Positions 8,293 through 10,311 of a stretch of DNA of 10,311 nt are shown here, in pieces; the stretch's first letter is position 1; each line of letters begins with the position of its first letter. The notes beneath the pieces are model-generated. The model had not been told where the DNA came from. It made no database searches and was given only the letters and a program-made list of their open reading frames with translations. This stretch comes from Euperipatoides rowelli (Eukaryota; Onychophora; Udeonychophora; Euonychophora; Peripatopsidae): assembly GCA_003024985.2 (NCBI GenBank), contig PXIH01S0043693.1; one strand, 5' to 3'. The translations under genes and the position numbers were made by a program.

Positions 8293-8592
8293 TTAAAAAG
8301 CAGTGGTGGATCTAGATATTTTTTTTGGTGGGGCAAAGTTGGCTTCTGCTGCCCCAAAAAAAATTTTTCCAAACAAAGTATTTTGATAAGCTTTTTTTTT
8401 TTTAGTTGTATGGACACTTTGTACTTCAAATGTAAAAACCTTTTTTTTTTTTTTTTGGTTGTATGACATTTTGATAGCCCTTATATACTGTTTAATTTTT
8501 TAACTTCAAGGCCCATTTTGCTGCCCACCTGATGTGGTACCCGGGACATTTGCCCCCTCTTGCTCCCCCCTAGATCCGGCACTGTTAAAAAG
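8293..8592. mobile_element. hAT-type MITE (284 bp) with 8-bp target duplication
   Basis: The element proper is 8301-8584. Its left end is CAGTGGTGGATCTAGA and its right end, reverse-complemented, is CAGTGCCGGATCTAGG. These make terminal inverted repeats of about 15 bp with two mismatches (CAGTG-NN-GGATCTAG). It is flanked by a perfect direct repeat TTAAAAAG at 8293-8300 and 8585-8592. An 8-bp target duplication with ends starting CAG(T/G)G is the hallmark of the hAT superfamily. The interior has G/C-rich blocks near both ends (GGTGGGGCA on the left, CCCCCTC and CCCCCC on the right) and long T runs. It encodes no transposase, so it is non-autonomous and would have depended on a hAT transposase in trans. 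A 78-codon open frame crossing its left edge is an artefact of T runs. Confidence 0.92.
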
Positions 8593-9439
8593 TGTTATTT
8601 ATAGTATGGTATTATTTTAAATGATTACACACATTGTTAACAAAGTATTAAGCAACAGTTGCAGTGTAATAGTGTATATGATTAATTAATGTGAGTGGTG
8701 GATGAGCACAAATCGTTGGTAAACTGTACTGCATGTAGTCTAACCAAACGAGAGACTACAAAAAATTATGAATTCAAACGAAACAACAGCTAGGCCTAAT
8801 TACAATCAGTGTTAGGAAATTCACAGTAATTTATATTTGCCCAAAGGGCTTCCTGTATAAAAAATGTTGTAGGCCTAAGATTAAAGATGTCAGCCCCAAA
8901 TTTATAAACTATTTTAAGCACAAAGCAAAATTAGTAGTTAAAAATAAGAGTATACAGTATATAAAATAAATCAATTGTATATAAAACTTCTTTAATTTTT
9001 ATAGCATTTAAAAATACACTAGTTAAAAATCGATTATAAATGAATTCTTTTTTTTTTTTTTTTTAATTTTCCTAGCATAAACATCCCTTCAGTTCATATA
9101 GTGGACATTTCTTATTGTAACGTGGGTTGCTGTCTTACTAGCCTTTAAGTCATATGTTGTTGTTTTTTGTCTCCAAAGTCATAATATGTACTGAGCAAGA
9201 ACCTTGTAAATTGTCATTAAAATAACAGGTCTGAAAGTGTCAAACTGTGATAATGTATTAACCAATAAATAGAGATACATTTTTTCTTATATTCCATGTA
9301 CAGTATATATATATTGTATATAAAGGGGAGTAATTGCAATGTTTAAGCTAAGCGGCAATTGCTTAGGTTATTTTAGTAATTAAGTTAAAGTTGTCCCATA
9401 TGTTATCTTATAATGTGTTATTACCAATAGGCCTAGTTA
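8593..9439. other. Intronic AT-rich DNA without recognised genes
   Basis: No gene, RNA gene or complete element is seen. It contains two TAGGCCTA palindromes (8791-8798 and 8870-8877), with a third just crossing into the next feature at 9428-9435. There is a run of about 17 T ending near 9064, followed by TTTTCCTAG, which looks like a splice acceptor but opens into no SLC22-like reading frame. A (TA)n tract lies near 9303-9322. Confidence 0.4.
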
Positions 9440-9597
9440 TTCAATTTGTCAATTTGACCTCAGACCATAAAGGGTTAAAATTTGTTTGTTTACCTTATAA
9501 ACAATAAGGGGTTAAACTTTCTTACTTGTTAACTTGACCCTATAGTCAAAGAAGAGTTAAATTGTCATTTTGATAGTGTATGTACTTAAGGGTTAAA
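9440..9597 (+). repeat. Decayed minisatellite with recurring GGGTTAAA
   Basis: GGGTTAAA occurs at 9472-9479, 9509-9516 and 9590-9597, and the variant GAGTTAAA at 9554-9561, at spacings of 37, 45 and 36 bases. Units also share (A/T)ACTTGACC or ATTTGACCT and AATAAGG/CATAAAGG-like blocks before each copy. This suggests about four degenerate units of 36-45 bp. It has no coding potential. Confidence 0.55.
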
Positions 9598-10017
9598 TTA
9601 AATATTTCTACCTATTTACATATTTTTAATTTGAGTTATAACATTAGATTTTAAGAATAGCTAATAAAATTTGCCTACTGAATATAATATGTTTTAATCC
9701 AGAGTGTTAAACATTTATTTTGAACTGAATGATAATTTTAGTCTTTTGTATTTATAAATCTTAAATCTCCTGAATCACTCTCTTTAAGAGAACATAATTA
9801 TATTACCGGTAGTATAATTAGTTATTTGCTGTTTTATTTTATTTGAAATAATATTGGTTATAATGTTATTTATTTTAATTACGGTAGTAAGTACTGAGTA
9901 AAGATTTGGTCAGTGTGCTTATCCTACGTGGATAGTGGGTTTTCAAAATAATTTTCTTTTGAAATAAATTCATTACTTTTGTCATCCTTAATTGTTATCA
10001 GTGTTTACTGTTTAGAC

Positions 10018-10107
10018 AATAGACAGGTTGAGACTGGAAAGCAGAGAAAGAAACCATCCTCTACACCAGAGATCTATACAACAGTTGGGAAGAGAAAAAC
10101 TTTTTAA
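10018..10107 (+). other. Exon-like 29-codon open frame near the right edge
   Basis: After an acceptor-like TTTACTGTTTAG (AG at 10014-10015) one frame reads NRQVETGKQRKKPSSTPEIY and on to a TAA at 10105-10107. A second frame over the same bases is also open for about 40 codons and ends in TGA. Base composition is visibly richer in G and C than the surroundings. I recognise no family, and it lacks the hydrophobic character expected of an SLC22 exon. It may be an exon, part of a transposon or chance. Confidence 0.15.
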
Positions 10108-10190
10108 ATTTTTCCTAAAAGTAAAAAGAAATTGAAGGAAAATAAGTTTGTTTTCCCGGAAACCCTTATCCATATGCCATGTCTACGGGT

Positions 10191-10300
10191 GCGTTTTTAC
10201 AGGCTCTGCCGTCTCTTTTTCTGCCGGGAGAGAGAAAACATATTTTCAAAAACGCTCGGCAGACTTGGCAGAGAATATCACGTGAGTAATAACATGTGAT
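10191..10300. repeat. GC-rich nested inverted repeats (possible transposon end)
   Basis: CTCTGCC (10204-10210) pairs with GGCAGAG (10267-10273). Inside it CTGCCG (10221-10226) pairs with CGGCAG (10257-10262), giving a two-tier stem. GCGTTTTT (10191-10198) also matches AAAAACGC (10248-10255), which would compete with that fold. Just beyond, ATCACGTG (10277-10284) and CATGTGAT (10293-10300) form another inverted pair with one mismatch and contain the E-box CACGTG. The GC-rich composition is unlike its surroundings and suggests a MITE-like element that may continue past the window. No target duplication can be defined. Confidence 0.45.
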
Positions 10301-10311
10301 TAGGTTTTGCT

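Larger units (their letters stand above)
4483..10311 (+). other. SLC22 intron 1 (partial; runs past the window edge)
   Basis: After the donor I searched all three plus frames behind AG acceptors for the expected second exon. It should start with something like W/F-D/N-L-V-C and continue into TM2, and I found none. The intron therefore appears to be longer than 5.8 kb, unless the gene is broken. It is AT-rich with many A and T runs and holds the hAT MITE, the minisatellite, inverted repeats and several TAGGCCTA motifs described separately. An open frame of 72 codons at 5488-5706 has no recognisable motif. The somewhat less AT-rich stretch at about 5920-6240 has no long open frame. Confidence 0.7.

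Noticed and set aside
8230-8466. 78-codon open frame ending in poly-Phe
   Set aside because: It runs across the left boundary and target duplication of the hAT MITE and is made largely of T runs.

Overview
The window looks like nuclear genomic DNA from an animal. It is AT-rich (about 70% A+T by eye) and mostly non-coding. It carries one recognisable host exon, which ends at a consensus splice donor, plus several layers of transposon debris. Seven copies of the palindrome TAGGCCTA and three of TACCGGTA, with many near-variants, suggest a marine invertebrate to me. That is an impression; the phylum cannot be fixed from this sequence.

Left third (1 to about 3435): this is transposon-derived. 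On the minus strand, 3431 down to about 2950 encodes a broken Ty3/Gypsy integrase core, and 834 down to 500 encodes the C-terminal end of the same kind of integrase. The two pieces have the same orientation and the expected order. They therefore read as one decayed retrotransposon split by about 2 kb of later DNA. That intervening DNA includes a direct tandem duplication (1244-1582 and 1583-1894) and GC-rich, roughly inverted ends near 1159 and 2942. It may be a nested DNA transposon.

Middle (about 4028-4482): the first coding exon of an SLC22-family (organic cation/anion) transporter starts at 4129 in a strong Kozak context. It has 118 codons and stops at GAG|GTAAGT with phase 0. This is where I expect the first intron in SLC22 genes. 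A long poly-T/AG acceptor-like sequence ends at 4027, so a 5' UTR intron may lie upstream.

Right part (4483-10311): I find no second SLC22 exon, so intron 1 appears to run to the window edge (more than 5.8 kb). Within it is a clear 284-bp hAT-type MITE (8301-8584), flanked by a perfect 8-bp target-site duplication TTAAAAAG. There are also a decayed minisatellite (about 9440-9597), a perfect 10-bp AT-rich inverted repeat (7931-7962), G-runs at 6717-6731, two short exon-like reading frames of uncertain status, and a GC-rich nest of inverted repeats at the right edge (about 10191-10300) that may be the end of another element.

No rRNA, tRNA, CRISPR or bacterial-type features were seen. I did not find a convincing undescribed system. 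The strongest results are the split Gypsy relic, the hAT MITE, the SLC22 first exon, and the excess of the two palindromic octamers.
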